The translations under genes and the position numbers were made by a program. From contig NZ_WOAC01000015.1 in the NCBI RefSeq assembly GCF_009749525.1, positions 1 through 64,000 of the forward strand: 64,000 nt of DNA, given 5' to 3'. Below the pieces are notes generated by a model. That model was not told where the DNA came from. It did no database searches and worked only from the letters and a program-made list of their open reading frames with translations. The stretch's first letter is position 1. Each line of letters opens with the position of its first letter. Positions 17,435 through 26,056 of this stretch are shown piece after piece. This DNA is from Mesorhizobium xinjiangense (GTDB lineage Bacteria; Pseudomonadota; Alphaproteobacteria; Rhizobiales; Rhizobiaceae).

Positions 17435-18073
17435 TCAGGAAGCCTGTCGACACGCCAGAAGGTCCCATCCGCCCTGCGTGATCACCGGCGCATGATGGTT
17501 GCGACGGTTGCGAACCACTTCCAGCGTCTGCTCGTTGAATGTCAGCAATGTCGCCACGACCTGCTGACGGCCATAGGTTCGCTGGTAGCCGAGCGGCCGA
17601 GCCAGGAAGCTGAGTTGCAGAGCCCGGAGCACCCACATCGGCTCGAACTCGATGATCACCTGGTCGACACCGCTTGAAAGGCCCCATTCGACGAAGCCGG
17701 CGATCAGCTCGCTGCCGACCGTGGACACGCCGCGCCGGCCATCGCGATAGGCCGGCGCCACGGCATAGCGCGTGAGCTCCCAGACGTTCTTTCCCCTGGG
17801 CGATTCACCTTCGCACAGATCACAAAGCACATCCGTCAGCAGATGCGGCCGCGTGGTGGGCAACATGCGCTGGTAGCCTGCCAGCCGTCCGTTGCGCATG
17901 CACAGATGGTGCACCGCCTCCTCGTGGTCGAACTGGTCGGTCTCGAAACCCTCCGAGGTTCGCAGATCCTCCCAGCCCATCTCGTCAACGAAGATGTCGT
18001 GGCGCAACCTGTGCACGGCATCCTTGAGTTCGGGAAGTTCGTTCAATTCTGTTGTGGAAAGTGCGTAGATCAT
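17435..18073 (-). CDS. Acyl-homoserine-lactone synthase, LuxI family (copy 2)
   Basis: A 212-residue LuxI homologue. The conserved residues are in place: LRHDIFVDEMGWEDL (Arg, Phe, Trp), DQFDHEEAVHHL (Asp pair), YQRMLPTTRPHLL (Arg), and VWELTRYAVAP (Glu, Arg). It shares only the family pattern with copy 1, so the two are not a recent duplication and probably make different signals. GGAGAGAAGG precedes the ATG at 18073. It follows its LuxR gene by 70 bases, with a lux-box-like dyad between, and is followed by the crotonase gene. Confidence 0.93.
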   Translation of the reverse strand: MIYALSTTELNELPELKDAVHRLRHDIFVDEMGWEDLRTSEGFETDQFDHEEAVHHLCMRNGRLAGYQRMLPTTRPHLLTDVLCDLCEGESPRGKNVWELTRYAVAPAYRDGRRGVSTVGSELIAGFVEWGLSSGVDQVIIEFEPMWVLRALQLSFLARPLGYQRTYGRQQVVATLLTFNEQTLEVVRNRRNHHAPVITQGGWDLLACRQAS

Positions 18074-18126
18074 CCTTCTCTCCTTTGGTTTTGGAGAGAT
18101 GGTTGCGTAGCACGATGGGCGAAAAT

Positions 18127-18144
18127 ATTACGTGATCACGTAGT
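18127..18144 (-). promoter_or_regulatory. lux-box-like dyad upstream of luxI copy 2
   Basis: ATTACGTGATCACGTAGT is an 18-base dyad with 8 of 9 positions paired, including a perfect ACGTGATCACGT core. It lies about 54 bases before the luxI ATG and its last base is in the stop codon of the upstream LuxR gene. The core differs from that at 15681, suggesting separate specificity for the two LuxR proteins. Confidence 0.7.
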
Positions 18145-18875
18145 CACGATATGTAGCCAAGCCGAATCGCCTCGGCGACCGCATGAACGCGGTTGACAGC
18201 GCCGAGCTTGCGTTTGGCATTCAGCAAATGTTTCTCGGACGTATGTTCGGAGATGGCCAGTATTCGCGATATCTCCCACTCCGACTTGCCCTCCGCGGCC
18301 CATTTCAGACATTCGATCTCGCGCGGAGTGAGATCGGGCCGCTGATCGAAGATGGCCTCGCTGTGGTAGAGTTGCATGGCCCGGCCGATGGCATAGGTCG
18401 ACACCAACGACACCATGCCCTGCCCTTCCGGTGAAATGTCCACATCCTCGCCGCCCAGCGACACCATCACCATGGTGCCCTCCAGCGTGATGAGCGGGAA
18501 GGCGAAGCCGTCCTTCAAGTGAAACTGGCCGGCATCGCCCAGAACCTCACGACCGCCCGGGCCGATCTGCAGCTTCTGCGCCGCGTCGCGCCATTGCACC
18601 AGGGTCGGGGACTGACGCATGTAAAGGACCACCGGATCGCGGTCGACGTAGTTCTTCTCGACATAGCGCTCCAGCCATTGCGAGGGCCAATCGCACAGCA
18701 GAACATGGCTTTTTTGCCGGGTGCGCGGGGTTCCGGCGCGTGGAACCGTGCCAGCCATCAGGGCAGTCAGGCCGAAATTGCCCGTCACGCCAACGAGCAA
18801 TTTGCACACGGCCTGCGGAGAATCGGCATGGTCAAGATTGTCGATAAACTGCAATGTTTCGTCGAACTGACGCAT
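18144..18875 (-). CDS. LuxR-family AHL-responsive regulator (copy 2)
   Basis: A 243-residue LuxR protein. The autoinducer-binding domain (about residues 15-165) has WPSQWLERYVEKNYVDRDPV, with Trp, Tyr and the Asp-Pro pair intact. The C-terminal helix-turn-helix reads LTPREIECLKWAAEGKSEWE, ISRILAISEHTSEKHLLNAK. It is first in the minus-strand set luxR-luxI-crotonase and divergent from a periplasmic binding protein gene. A TATAAT -10 element lies about 40 bases before the start. Confidence 0.92.
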   Translation of the reverse strand: MRQFDETLQFIDNLDHADSPQAVCKLLVGVTGNFGLTALMAGTVPRAGTPRTRQKSHVLLCDWPSQWLERYVEKNYVDRDPVVLYMRQSPTLVQWRDAAQKLQIGPGGREVLGDAGQFHLKDGFAFPLITLEGTMVMVSLGGEDVDISPEGQGMVSLVSTYAIGRAMQLYHSEAIFDQRPDLTPREIECLKWAAEGKSEWEISRILAISEHTSEKHLLNAKRKLGAVNRVHAVAEAIRLGYIS

Positions 18876-18911
18876 TCCACACCCCTTTCGGCCAAGATAG
18901 CCGAAGGGATC

Positions 18912-18917
18912 ATTATA
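18912..18917 (-). promoter_or_regulatory. -10 element of LuxR copy 2 promoter
   Basis: A perfect TATAAT on the minus strand, in the context TTGCTATAAT, identical over ten bases to the -10 region of the LuxR copy 1 promoter. No good -35 element stands 17 bases upstream, so activator help is possible. Confidence 0.45.
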
Positions 18918-19060
18918 GCAACCGTGTGTCGCCCTACTCCATTAACTGCTGGTTGTATGTGTAATTGGCCGTTCGCACGGCGCAGCGAGCACCGCCGATT
19001 GACCTGCGGGATCACTTGCTCAACAAATAGCGGCACGGCTATGACGAGGCGGCTGCAACA

Positions 19061-19909
19061 ATGGGTAGAAGCTCCAGAACGATTCGCCTTTCGGCGGTGT
19101 TCCTTCTCGCCTTCCTGGCCGGACGGGCCTCGGCCGAGGAACCGGCGATCCCCAATCTGTGGGATGCGCATGAACGCCTCGCCCAGCCCGATCTTTCCGG
19201 CCGAACCCGCCTGCGTTTCCTGACGACGATCGATTTCCCGCCTTTCAACTACCTGACCACGGAAGGTCGGCTGGCAGGATTCAACGTCGATCTCGCCCGT
19301 GCCATCTGCATGGAGCTTGACCTGTCCGGGACCTGCCAGATCCAGGCCTTGCCGTGGGACGAGATCGAGCAGGCGCTCTCGGAGGGACAGGGCGATGCCG
19401 TGATCGCGGGCGTCGCGATGACGCCGCAATCGCGTTCGAAATATGCCTTCTCCCGACCCTACCTGATTTTCCCCGGCCGTTTCGTCACCGCCGACGGGCT
19501 GCCTGGAGCCGGGCCGCTCTACGCACGATTGCGGGGAAAACGCATCGGGGTCATGGCCGGCTCGGCGCATGAGCGTGCCTTGCGCGAACTTTTCGGCAGC
19601 CTGCGTGTCGTCACCTACAGCAAGCGCCAATGGATGTTCGAAGACCTTCGCGACGGCAACACGGATGCCGTGTTCGGTGACGGCATGCAGCTTTCCTTCT
19701 GGCTCGCCGGCTCGGCATCGCAGGGATGCTGCCGTTTCGCCGGCGGACCCTATCTGTTGCCCGACTATTTCGGTCCGGGCATGGCGATCGCGGTTCGGCC
19801 CGACGACATCGAACTGACGGCCGCGTTCAATCACGCGCTGCGTGAAATCGACGAGGACGGCACCTTCGCCGAACTCTATCTGCGCTATTTCCCGCTCAGC
19901 TTCTTTTGA
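19061..19909 (+). CDS. Periplasmic solute-binding protein, family 3 (amino-acid type)
   Basis: A 282-residue exported protein. A signal peptide covers residues 1-25 (basic start, LSAVFLLAFLAGRASA, cleavage after ASA). The SBP_bac_3 fold follows: FLTTIDFPPFNYLTTEGRLA, GFNVDLARAICMELDLSG, VIAGVAMTPQSRSKYAFSRP, and IGVMAGSAHERALRELFG. Such proteins deliver polar amino acids or similar ligands to ABC permeases, or act in sensing; no permease or ATPase gene is adjacent, so it is an orphan. The last 25 bases overlap the convergent gene at 19885. Confidence 0.85.
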   Translation: MGRSSRTIRLSAVFLLAFLAGRASAEEPAIPNLWDAHERLAQPDLSGRTRLRFLTTIDFPPFNYLTTEGRLAGFNVDLARAICMELDLSGTCQIQALPWDEIEQALSEGQGDAVIAGVAMTPQSRSKYAFSRPYLIFPGRFVTADGLPGAGPLYARLRGKRIGVMAGSAHERALRELFGSLRVVTYSKRQWMFEDLRDGNTDAVFGDGMQLSFWLAGSASQGCCRFAGGPYLLPDYFGPGMAIAVRPDDIELTAAFNHALREIDEDGTFAELYLRYFPLSFF

Positions 19910-20721
19910 GGCGCCACGCCGGGGCGCAAGGGGCGAAACGGCAGCATCAGAATCCAACTCAACCGGGACGGGTCGCCGCCGCGATATTCCTTCAGGCCGA
20001 TCTCCATGCCTTCATGCCCGAGCTGCGGCTGGGCGTTGTAGGTGCGAAAGATGCGATCCCAGAAGGGAAAGTTGAAGCCGTAGTTGGAATCCGTCTCCCG
20101 ACGAATAGTCGAATGGTGAACCCGGTGCATGTCGGGCGTCACGAGGACCAGGCGCAACAAACGGTCGAACCCGAGCGGAAGCCTGACATTGGAATGGTTG
20201 AACATCGAGGTCGCGTTGAGCACGATCTCGAAGACGAGGACGGCCAGGAACGGCGCGCCTAGCGCGATGACGACGGCAGCCTTCCAGACCATCGACAACA
20301 CGATCTCGAATGGATGAAACCTGAGGCCGGTCGTGACGTCGAAACCGATATCGGCGTGGTGCATGCGGTGGATGCGCCACAACAGCGGGATCTTGTGGCT
20401 GGCGACATGCTCCAGCCAGACGGCGAAATCGAGCAGGACGAAGGATATGATGCCCGCGACCAGGGGCGCCACGCCGAGCGCCGGAAACAGGCCCCAGCCG
20501 CGCCCTTCGGCCCAAAGTGCCGCCCCCACCGCGGCGGCCGGAAAGACGATGCGCACGACAAGCGACGACAAAAGCACGACGGAGAGATTGGCCGCCCACC
20601 GCCTGGCCTTCAATGCACCGTGCATTTCGTCGCGTTCGAGCCGTGGCGACCACAGCTCGAAGGCGGCCATCGCGGCAAAGACGGCCAGAAACGCCAGAAG
20701 TCTTATGACCGGTTCGGACAT
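19885..20721 (-). CDS. Sterol desaturase / fatty acid hydroxylase superfamily membrane protein
   Basis: A 278-residue integral membrane diiron enzyme. The histidine clusters are complete: HVASH, then HRMHH, then HRVHH downstream (about residues 106-205), with several hydrophobic helices around them. Members hydroxylate or desaturate lipids; bacterial ones are seldom assigned a substrate. The ATG at 20721 opens MSEPVIRLLAFLAVF. It overlaps the convergent solute-binding protein gene by 25 bases. Confidence 0.88.
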   Translation of the reverse strand: MSEPVIRLLAFLAVFAAMAAFELWSPRLERDEMHGALKARRWAANLSVVLLSSLVVRIVFPAAAVGAALWAEGRGWGLFPALGVAPLVAGIISFVLLDFAVWLEHVASHKIPLLWRIHRMHHADIGFDVTTGLRFHPFEIVLSMVWKAAVVIALGAPFLAVLVFEIVLNATSMFNHSNVRLPLGFDRLLRLVLVTPDMHRVHHSTIRRETDSNYGFNFPFWDRIFRTYNAQPQLGHEGMEIGLKEYRGGDPSRLSWILMLPFRPLRPGVAPQKKLSGK

Positions 20722-20780
20722 ATGGGTTCACGCTCATATTCCGCCTGGGCGCTCAGCGCCACAAGCGGCCAATGGAGCGA

Positions 20781-21206
20781 TCATACCATTGTGCGGTGCC
20801 GTATGATCGCCGCCCGTTCGATCGCCGCGGCCGTCAGCGTATCGACGCCCAGATGTCCGCGCAGAAGCTGCAGGATACGTTGCTCCTCCGGCCTGACGCT
20901 CAGATCCGCAGCCGCAATCTCCACGGCTATGGCATAGGCCGTGTCGCGCAGCCTGGGGGGAATGAGGTCGACGATTGATGACAGCAGATCGCCCAGCGCA
21001 CCGTCTTGCTGCATCAATTGCTGGCTCTTCTTGGCAACATCGAGCAGAGAATCCGGGTCGAAGCCGGAAAACACCGGCATGGTGCGCACCACATCGCCCA
21101 TCTTGGCCAATTCGCGGTCCGTCATGTCGCTGTCGGAAGCAGACACGGTCACCATGAGGTGGATCATCGCCTCCTGGGTCTTGGCAGCCTGCGGGTCACT
21201 CGTCAT
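20781..21206 (-). CDS. TerB-like tellurite resistance family protein
   Basis: A 141-residue helical protein of the TerB-like family. Two acidic helical repeats are seen, MVTVSASDSDMTDRELAKMG and AIAVEIAAADLSVRPEEQRI, which carry the putative metal-binding acidic residues. The cellular role of stand-alone TerB proteins is not known. The ATG at 21206 was chosen; a longer frame upstream has no family match. It is divergent from lysK. Confidence 0.82.
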   Translation of the reverse strand: MTSDPQAAKTQEAMIHLMVTVSASDSDMTDRELAKMGDVVRTMPVFSGFDPDSLLDVAKKSQQLMQQDGALGDLLSSIVDLIPPRLRDTAYAIAVEIAAADLSVRPEEQRILQLLRGHLGVDTLTAAAIERAAIIRHRTMV

Positions 21207-21281
21207 TCGCACACCTGTCCAGTGAATCGCTGCAGGGTAAGAAGCGCCGTGCCTGCCTGCAAGGAAAAATGCTGCTGCCGA

Positions 21282-21310
21282 TTGACGCTTGCGGCGCCGC
21301 GCCCTAGAGC
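21282..21310 (+). promoter_or_regulatory. lysK: Promoter of lysK
   Basis: TTGACG at 21282-21287 and TAGAGC at 21305-21310 are spaced 17 bases, giving a start near 21317, about 18 bases before the ATG. Confidence 0.55.
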
Positions 21311-21334
21311 AGGGCAACATCTGGAAGAACGCAC

Positions 21335-22990
21335 ATGACGAGCGCACCCGACACGATCGACCTCGATCCCGAAATTCTCGCTGCGGCGAGCGAGAGCAAG
21401 GCCTGGCCGTTTGAGGAAGCGCGCAAGATCGTCGCGCGCTACAAGGGAGGCGATTTTCCCGAGACGGTGCTTTTCGAAACCGGCTACGGCCCCTCCGGCC
21501 TGCCGCATATCGGCACCTTCGGCGAAGTGGCCCGCACCACCATGGTGCGCCATGCATTCCGCATCCTCACCGAAGACAAGGTGAAGACGCGGCTCCTTTG
21601 CTTCTCCGACGACATGGACGGAATGCGCAAGATTCCCGACAACGTCCCGGATCCGGAGGCACTGAAGCCCTATCTGCACATGCCGCTGACCGCCGTTCCC
21701 AACCCGTTCGGCGGCGACTACAAGAGCTTCGGCGATCACAACAATGCCATGCTGCGCCGCTTCCTCGACACGTTCGGCTTCGAGTATGAGTTCGCCAGTG
21801 CCACGGAATACTACAAGTCCGGCCGCTTCGACGAAGCGCTGCTCAATGCGGCGGCGCACTATGACGCGATCATGGCGGCGATGCTGCCGACGCTGGGCGA
21901 GGAGCGCCAGGCGACCTACAGCCCCTTCCTGCCCATTTCGCCCAAGACCGGCCGCGTCCTTTACGTGCCGATGAAGCATGTGGACGCAAAGAACGGCACC
22001 ATCACCTACGAAGACGAGGACGGGACCGAGACGACGCTGCCGATCACGGGCGGCCGGGTCAAGATGCAGTGGAAGCCCGATTTCGGCATGCGCTGGGCCG
22101 CGCTCGGGGTGGACTTCGAGATGTTCGGCAAGGACCACGGTCCCAATGCCCCGCTCTATGACCGCATCTGCGCGATCCTCGGCGGGCGGGCGCCGGAACA
22201 CTTCATCTACGAGCTGTTCCTGGATGAGAACGGACAGAAGATCTCCAAGTCTAAGGGCAACGGGCTGACCATCGACGAATGGCTGACCTATGCGCCGACG
22301 GAGAGCCTGGCGCTCTACATGTTCCAGAAGCCGAGGACGGCGAAGAAGCTCTATTTCGACGTTATCCCGCGCGCCGTGGACGAGTACTACCAGTTCCTCT
22401 CGGCCTATCCGCGGCAGGACTGGAAGAACCGCCTCGGCAATCCGGTCTGGCACATCCACAACGGCGCGCCGCCGGCCATCGATCTTCCGGTGCCGTTCGC
22501 GCTGTTGCTCAATCTGGTCAGCGCCTCCAACGCGCACGACAAGACCGTGTTGTGGGGCTTCATCTCGCGCTATGCGCCCGACGTCACGCCCGAGACCCAT
22601 CCCGAACTCGACCGGCTGGTCGAATTCGCGATCCGCTATTTCAACGATTTCGTGAAACCTTCCAAGCAGTTTCGCGAACCGGACGATGTTGAAGCGCAAG
22701 CGCTTGGCGCGATATCGCAGAAGCTCGGCGAACTGCCCTTCGACGCGAATGGCGAAACGATCCAGAATGCGCTGCTCGACGTGGCACGTGGTATCGAGCG
22801 CTACCAGGATCACACCAAGAAGAGCCCCACCGGCGGACCCGGCGTCTCGGTCGCATTCTTCCAGATGATCTACCAGGTGCTGCTTGGCCAGGAACGCGGC
22901 CCGCGCTTCGGCTCCTTCATCGCGCTCTACGGCATCGACGAGACCCGCGCTCTGATCGGCAAGACGCTCGGTTCGGGGGCCGCCGCCTGA
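21335..22990 (+). CDS. lysK: Class I lysyl-tRNA synthetase
   Basis: Charges tRNA-Lys in the cytosol. The 551-residue enzyme is of the class I (archaeal-type) form typical of many alphaproteobacteria, unrelated to the class II LysS of most bacteria. The HIGH-equivalent is [13 protein letters not shown] (about residues 52-64) and the KMSKS-equivalent is [12 protein letters not shown] (about residues 303-314). The alpha-helical anticodon-binding C-terminus follows. Length fits the family. It has its own promoter and is convergent with the gene at 23018. Confidence 0.96.
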   Translation: MTSAPDTIDLDPEILAAASESKAWPFEEARKIVARYKGGDFPETVLFETGYGPSGLPHIGTFGEVARTTMVRHAFRILTEDKVKTRLLCFSDDMDGMRKIPDNVPDPEALKPYLHMPLTAVPNPFGGDYKSFGDHNNAMLRRFLDTFGFEYEFASATEYYKSGRFDEALLNAAAHYDAIMAAMLPTLGEERQATYSPFLPISPKTGRVLYVPMKHVDAKNGTITYEDEDGTETTLPITGGRVKMQWKPDFGMRWAALGVDFEMFGKDHGPNAPLYDRICAILGGRAPEHFIYELFLDENGQKISKSKGNGLTIDEWLTYAPTESLALYMFQKPRTAKKLYFDVIPRAVDEYYQFLSAYPRQDWKNRLGNPVWHIHNGAPPAIDLPVPFALLLNLVSASNAHDKTVLWGFISRYAPDVTPETHPELDRLVEFAIRYFNDFVKPSKQFREPDDVEAQALGAISQKLGELPFDANGETIQNALLDVARGIERYQDHTKKSPTGGPGVSVAFFQMIYQVLLGQERGPRFGSFIALYGIDETRALIGKTLGSGAAA

Positions 22991-23017
22991 CGGCGCTGCG
23001 CGGCCGGCGGTTTGACT

Positions 23018-23920
23018 CTAATATAGCCCGTTGCCGAGCGGGGCCGATGGAGAAGGCCGTGTTGCCGGCTGGCCGGTCTCAAGCACCGTCGGTCGGGGTT
23101 GGCCAAATTCCGGCAATGGCTTCGGGCCGGCGCCGAAAACGCCACGGCCGGCGTGCCTTGCGGCATCTTCCAGCTCTGCATAGGGGCCACCCGCGGTCGC
23201 GCGGGCCCAGCCGTTTTCGACCAGCCACGCGCCGAGATCGGTCGCACCCAGGCTGCATGAGGCGGTGAGGGCCTCGCCGCGCTCGCCCTCGGGCAGGTCG
23301 CAATCGAGCGCACGGCCACGCAGCAGCGAGCGCAATGCGGTGCGCGCCGCCATGCCGCAGGGCCATTGCCCGCCCTCGGCGCGCGAACATTGCGCCTCCG
23401 GCTCGACCGGCTCGATGCCGGCGATCGTGATCGTCACCTCGTCCGTCTCGATGCGTCCGGCGGCGACAGCAACGGGCTGAAATACGTCCGGCCCTTCAGG
23501 ACGCACCGAGCGCTTCGGCGGGCCGGCACGACCGATCCGGCTCAGCGCTCCGCGCGGCTCCAGGCGTTGAAGCATATTCGGATCGATGTCGGGCGAGGCA
23601 ATAATGTCGGGCGCAACGGAGCGTATGGTGTTGAGCACATCGTCTGGCTTTTCTGTCGGCTTGCCCTCAGTTGCCGGCTGCGGCTTATCTGCACTTGAAG
23701 GCCGCGCCTTGCGTTCCGTCTGGGGCGGCGACGCAGCCGGTTGCGGCCTTCGTTGCTCTTGCACGGCAGCAGACGGACGAGCGGCGACCACATCTTCCGG
23801 TGCTGATTGCGCGCCAGCTCGTTCGCTCACGCCGCCGTCAATCCTGGCCGCACCCGAATAGATCGCAACACCGGCGACGCCGAGGCAGGTGGCGGCGAGT
23901 ATGGTCATCAACCAGCGCAT
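23018..23920 (-). CDS. Membrane-anchored thermonuclease-like (SNase-fold) protein
   Basis: About 300 residues. A hydrophobic helix at the N-terminus (MRWLMTILAATCLGVAGVAIY) anchors or exports the protein. A long Pro/Ala/Lys-rich linker follows (about 35-130). The C-terminal part resembles thermonuclease-family domains: ITIAGIEPVEPEAQC, a GMAARTALRSLLRGRALDCD segment, and NGWARATAGGPYAELEDAAR with GRGVF. The catalytic arginine/glutamate set of active staphylococcal nuclease is not clearly present, so enzyme activity is uncertain. The ATG at 23920 lies seven bases after the stop of the S24 repressor gene, suggesting coupled translation. Confidence 0.7.
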   Translation of the reverse strand: MRWLMTILAATCLGVAGVAIYSGAARIDGGVSERAGAQSAPEDVVAARPSAAVQEQRRPQPAASPPQTERKARPSSADKPQPATEGKPTEKPDDVLNTIRSVAPDIIASPDIDPNMLQRLEPRGALSRIGRAGPPKRSVRPEGPDVFQPVAVAAGRIETDEVTITIAGIEPVEPEAQCSRAEGGQWPCGMAARTALRSLLRGRALDCDLPEGERGEALTASCSLGATDLGAWLVENGWARATAGGPYAELEDAARHAGRGVFGAGPKPLPEFGQPRPTVLETGQPATRPSPSAPLGNGLY

Positions 23921-23927
23921 AACGGGC

Positions 23928-24578
23928 CTATTGGCTCGCCCAGACGATGCGGGCGATCCACTCGACGTCGACAACCGGAATGGTGCGGTCGGGATGATCC
24001 GGATTGAGCGAGACGAGTTCGAGCGATTTCGTGCTCCGGCGCATCAGCACCTTGGCCATCACCTCGCCGTTCGATGTCTTGACAACGACCCGGTCGCCGC
24101 GCCGCACCGTCGCGCCGGGCTCGACGATCAGCACGTCGCCGTCGCGATAAAGCGGCAGCATGGAATCGCCCTGCACGCCCAGGGCGTAGGCACCGTTGTC
24201 GACGCTTGCCGGCAGTTCGACCAGATCCCAGCCCTGGCCGGCCGGAAAGCCGGCGTCGTCGAAAAAACCGCCGGCGCCGGCCTGCGCAAAGCCGATCAGC
24301 GGGACCGTCGACGATTGCCTCGGCAGCGCACCGCCAGGCAGCACGGACTTCGCCTCGACCAGGCCGACGAACTCGTCAAGCGTCACGCCCGTCGCCTCGA
24401 TGATCTTGGCCAGGGATTCGGTCGATGGCCAGCGCGGCCGGCCGTCGGCCGAGCGGCGCTTGGACTTGTTGAAGGCGGTCGAATCCAGCCCGGCCCGCTT
24501 GGCGAGCCCGGACGGTGACATGGAATAGCGTTCGGCCAGCGCGTCGATCGCGGCCCAAACACGCTCATGCGAGAGCAT
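23928..24578 (-). CDS. S24-family HTH repressor with self-cleavage domain (C1/LexA-like)
   Basis: A 216-residue two-domain regulator. The N-terminal helix-turn-helix (AERYSMSPSGLAKRAGLDST, about residues 15-60) is of the XRE/phage C1 type. The C-terminal S24 peptidase domain has the nucleophile serine in GVQGDSMLPLYRDGD (about residue 138) and the general-base lysine in NGEVMAKVLMRR (about residue 176), so autocleavage is plausible. Proteins of this kind are widespread in rhizobia without a prophage. The start ATG at 24578 fits. It is followed at once by the secreted nuclease-like gene. Confidence 0.88.
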   Translation of the reverse strand: MLSHERVWAAIDALAERYSMSPSGLAKRAGLDSTAFNKSKRRSADGRPRWPSTESLAKIIEATGVTLDEFVGLVEAKSVLPGGALPRQSSTVPLIGFAQAGAGGFFDDAGFPAGQGWDLVELPASVDNGAYALGVQGDSMLPLYRDGDVLIVEPGATVRRGDRVVVKTSNGEVMAKVLMRRSTKSLELVSLNPDHPDRTIPVVDVEWIARIVWASQ

Positions 24579-24668
24579 GGCGGGCTCCCGTGCTTGGAGG
24601 CGGACAGGAAAAAATGCCTTTTGCAGTTACTTATGCCAGCAGGCCGCTCTTGTCCAGATCGGTGCGGG

Positions 24669-25292
24669 CTATGGTGCCCGGAACGGCGCGCGGTCCGTCG
24701 TCAGCGCATGTTCGAGAAAGGCGATGCGGTCCTGGCCCCAGAAGGGCTCGCCGTCGAGCACGTAGACGGGCACGCCAAGTGCATCGGCTTCGAGCGCATC
24801 TTGCGTATTGCGCGCCCGGATCGCGGCGACCTTGTCGCCGGCCGCCTCGGCAAGGACGGCCTCGGCATCGTGTCCCTCGGCCTTCAGGCAGGCGGCGATC
24901 GTATCCGCGTCTGCGATGTTTTCTTCATTCGCCCAAACGCCGGAAAACACCCTTGCCATGAAGCCGCTCGGATCGGCGCCGCGTTCGATCAGCGCGATCG
25001 TGACATGGTCGGCCAGTGCCGGATCGACGGGGAAAAATTTCGGATGAATGTTGATCGGCATGCCGCGCATGTCGGCGACACGCTGCAATTCGATCAGCCG
25101 GTAACGCTGTCGCGCCGGCGCGCGCTTGGGAAGCGGCAGGGCGCCGGCATTTTCGAACACGGCGGCCAGGTTGACCGGCTTGAAACTGACCTTCGCGCCA
25201 TGGGCCGCCGCAACATCCATCAGCGCCTCGTGGCCCAGATAGACGAATGGCGATGCGGAGGTGAAATAGTAGTCGATGACGGCTCGGGACAT
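24669..25292 (-). CDS. 2-hydroxychromene-2-carboxylate isomerase family (DsbA-fold) protein
   Basis: A 207-residue cytosolic thioredoxin-fold protein like glutathione-dependent HCCA isomerase of naphthalene breakdown. It opens with the typical IDYYFTSASPFVYLGH, where the serine of TSASPF is the position binding the glutathione thiol, and later has GVPVYVLDGEPFWGQDRI (the cis-proline loop). The physiological substrate in this organism is unknown; the neighbours are acyl-CoA metabolism genes. Good start at 25292. Confidence 0.87.
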   Translation of the reverse strand: MSRAVIDYYFTSASPFVYLGHEALMDVAAAHGAKVSFKPVNLAAVFENAGALPLPKRAPARQRYRLIELQRVADMRGMPINIHPKFFPVDPALADHVTIALIERGADPSGFMARVFSGVWANEENIADADTIAACLKAEGHDAEAVLAEAAGDKVAAIRARNTQDALEADALGVPVYVLDGEPFWGQDRIAFLEHALTTDRAPFRAP

Positions 25293-25351
25293 GCGCGAAT
25301 CCTCTTCAATTGCAGCGCAAGCTTAGTGCACGTCACGGGGGTGACAAGGCG

Positions 25352-25897
25352 TCAGGAGATCACTTTCGCGATAGCGCGCAAGCCGGCATGCGATGCCATG
25401 AAGGAGGCCTCCGCCGCGTTCGGCTCGCGCGGCCTCGCCGCACTTCCCAAAGCCTCCACCACCTCGTCGATCGGCACATAGCGGCGCCCCTTGAAATCGT
25501 AGACGCCGGCGGTCGTCATGATCAGCGCCGCGGTGCGGCCGTCGCCGAGGACGAAGCGATGGCGGCCGATCACCTGCGTGCCCTCCCAGGTCTCCACGGT
25601 CGAGACGACGTCGAATTTCCGCCACAGCCTGATTTCACGCACATAGACCGTCTGCAGCCCGCCCATCATCGGCCCCCAGCCTTGCTTGCGCGCGAGATCG
25701 ATCAGGCCGGCGCGCATGAAGATGTCGATGCGGCCGACATCGGCCAGCATCATGTAGCGCGCATTGTTCAGATGCATGTTGGAATCAATGTCGGTCGGCA
25801 GGCAGCGGAAGGTCAGCCTGCTTTCCTCGCCCATATGATAGGCGCCGCGGCGCTTCGCCGTCAGCGCGGCCCTGGCAAGACGTGCCCAGACATACAT
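25352..25897 (-). CDS. Acyl-CoA thioesterase-like protein (hot-dog fold, 4HBT type)
   Basis: A 181-residue protein of the thioesterase superfamily. The hot-dog core is visible as FRCLPTDIDSNMHLNNARYM (aspartate and asparagine typical of the 4HBT_2/Them6-like group) and REIRLWRKFDVVSTVETWEG. Likely hydrolyses an acyl-CoA thioester in the cytosol. ATG 25897 is preceded by GGAG; an upstream frame reading through the repeat element is discounted. It sits at the end of the acyl-CoA degradation block. Confidence 0.82.
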   Translation of the reverse strand: MYVWARLARAALTAKRRGAYHMGEESRLTFRCLPTDIDSNMHLNNARYMMLADVGRIDIFMRAGLIDLARKQGWGPMMGGLQTVYVREIRLWRKFDVVSTVETWEGTQVIGRHRFVLGDGRTAALIMTTAGVYDFKGRRYVPIDEVVEALGSAARPREPNAAEASFMASHAGLRAIAKVIS

Positions 25898-25910
25898 GAG
25901 ATGCTCCGAT

Positions 25911-26055
25911 ATCTCCCTCCCCCTTGAGGGGAGGGTGGACAATCGCCACAGGCGATTGGACGGCTGGGGTCATTTCGGCCGAGCACGGCATCAACCAACC
26001 CCTCCCGCCTCGCTTCACTCGGCACCCTCCCCTCAAAGGGGGAGGGAGAAGCCGC
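25911..26055. repeat. Long inverted-repeat intergenic element (family B, copy 1)
   Basis: The ends CCCTCCCCCTTGAGGGGAGG and CACCCTCCCCTCAAAGGGGG form inverted terminal arms around about 100 bases with internal palindromes. No coding capacity. The same kind of element lies at 28301-28449. It separates the thioesterase gene from the bifunctional beta-oxidation gene. Confidence 0.65.
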
Positions 26056-26056
26056 G

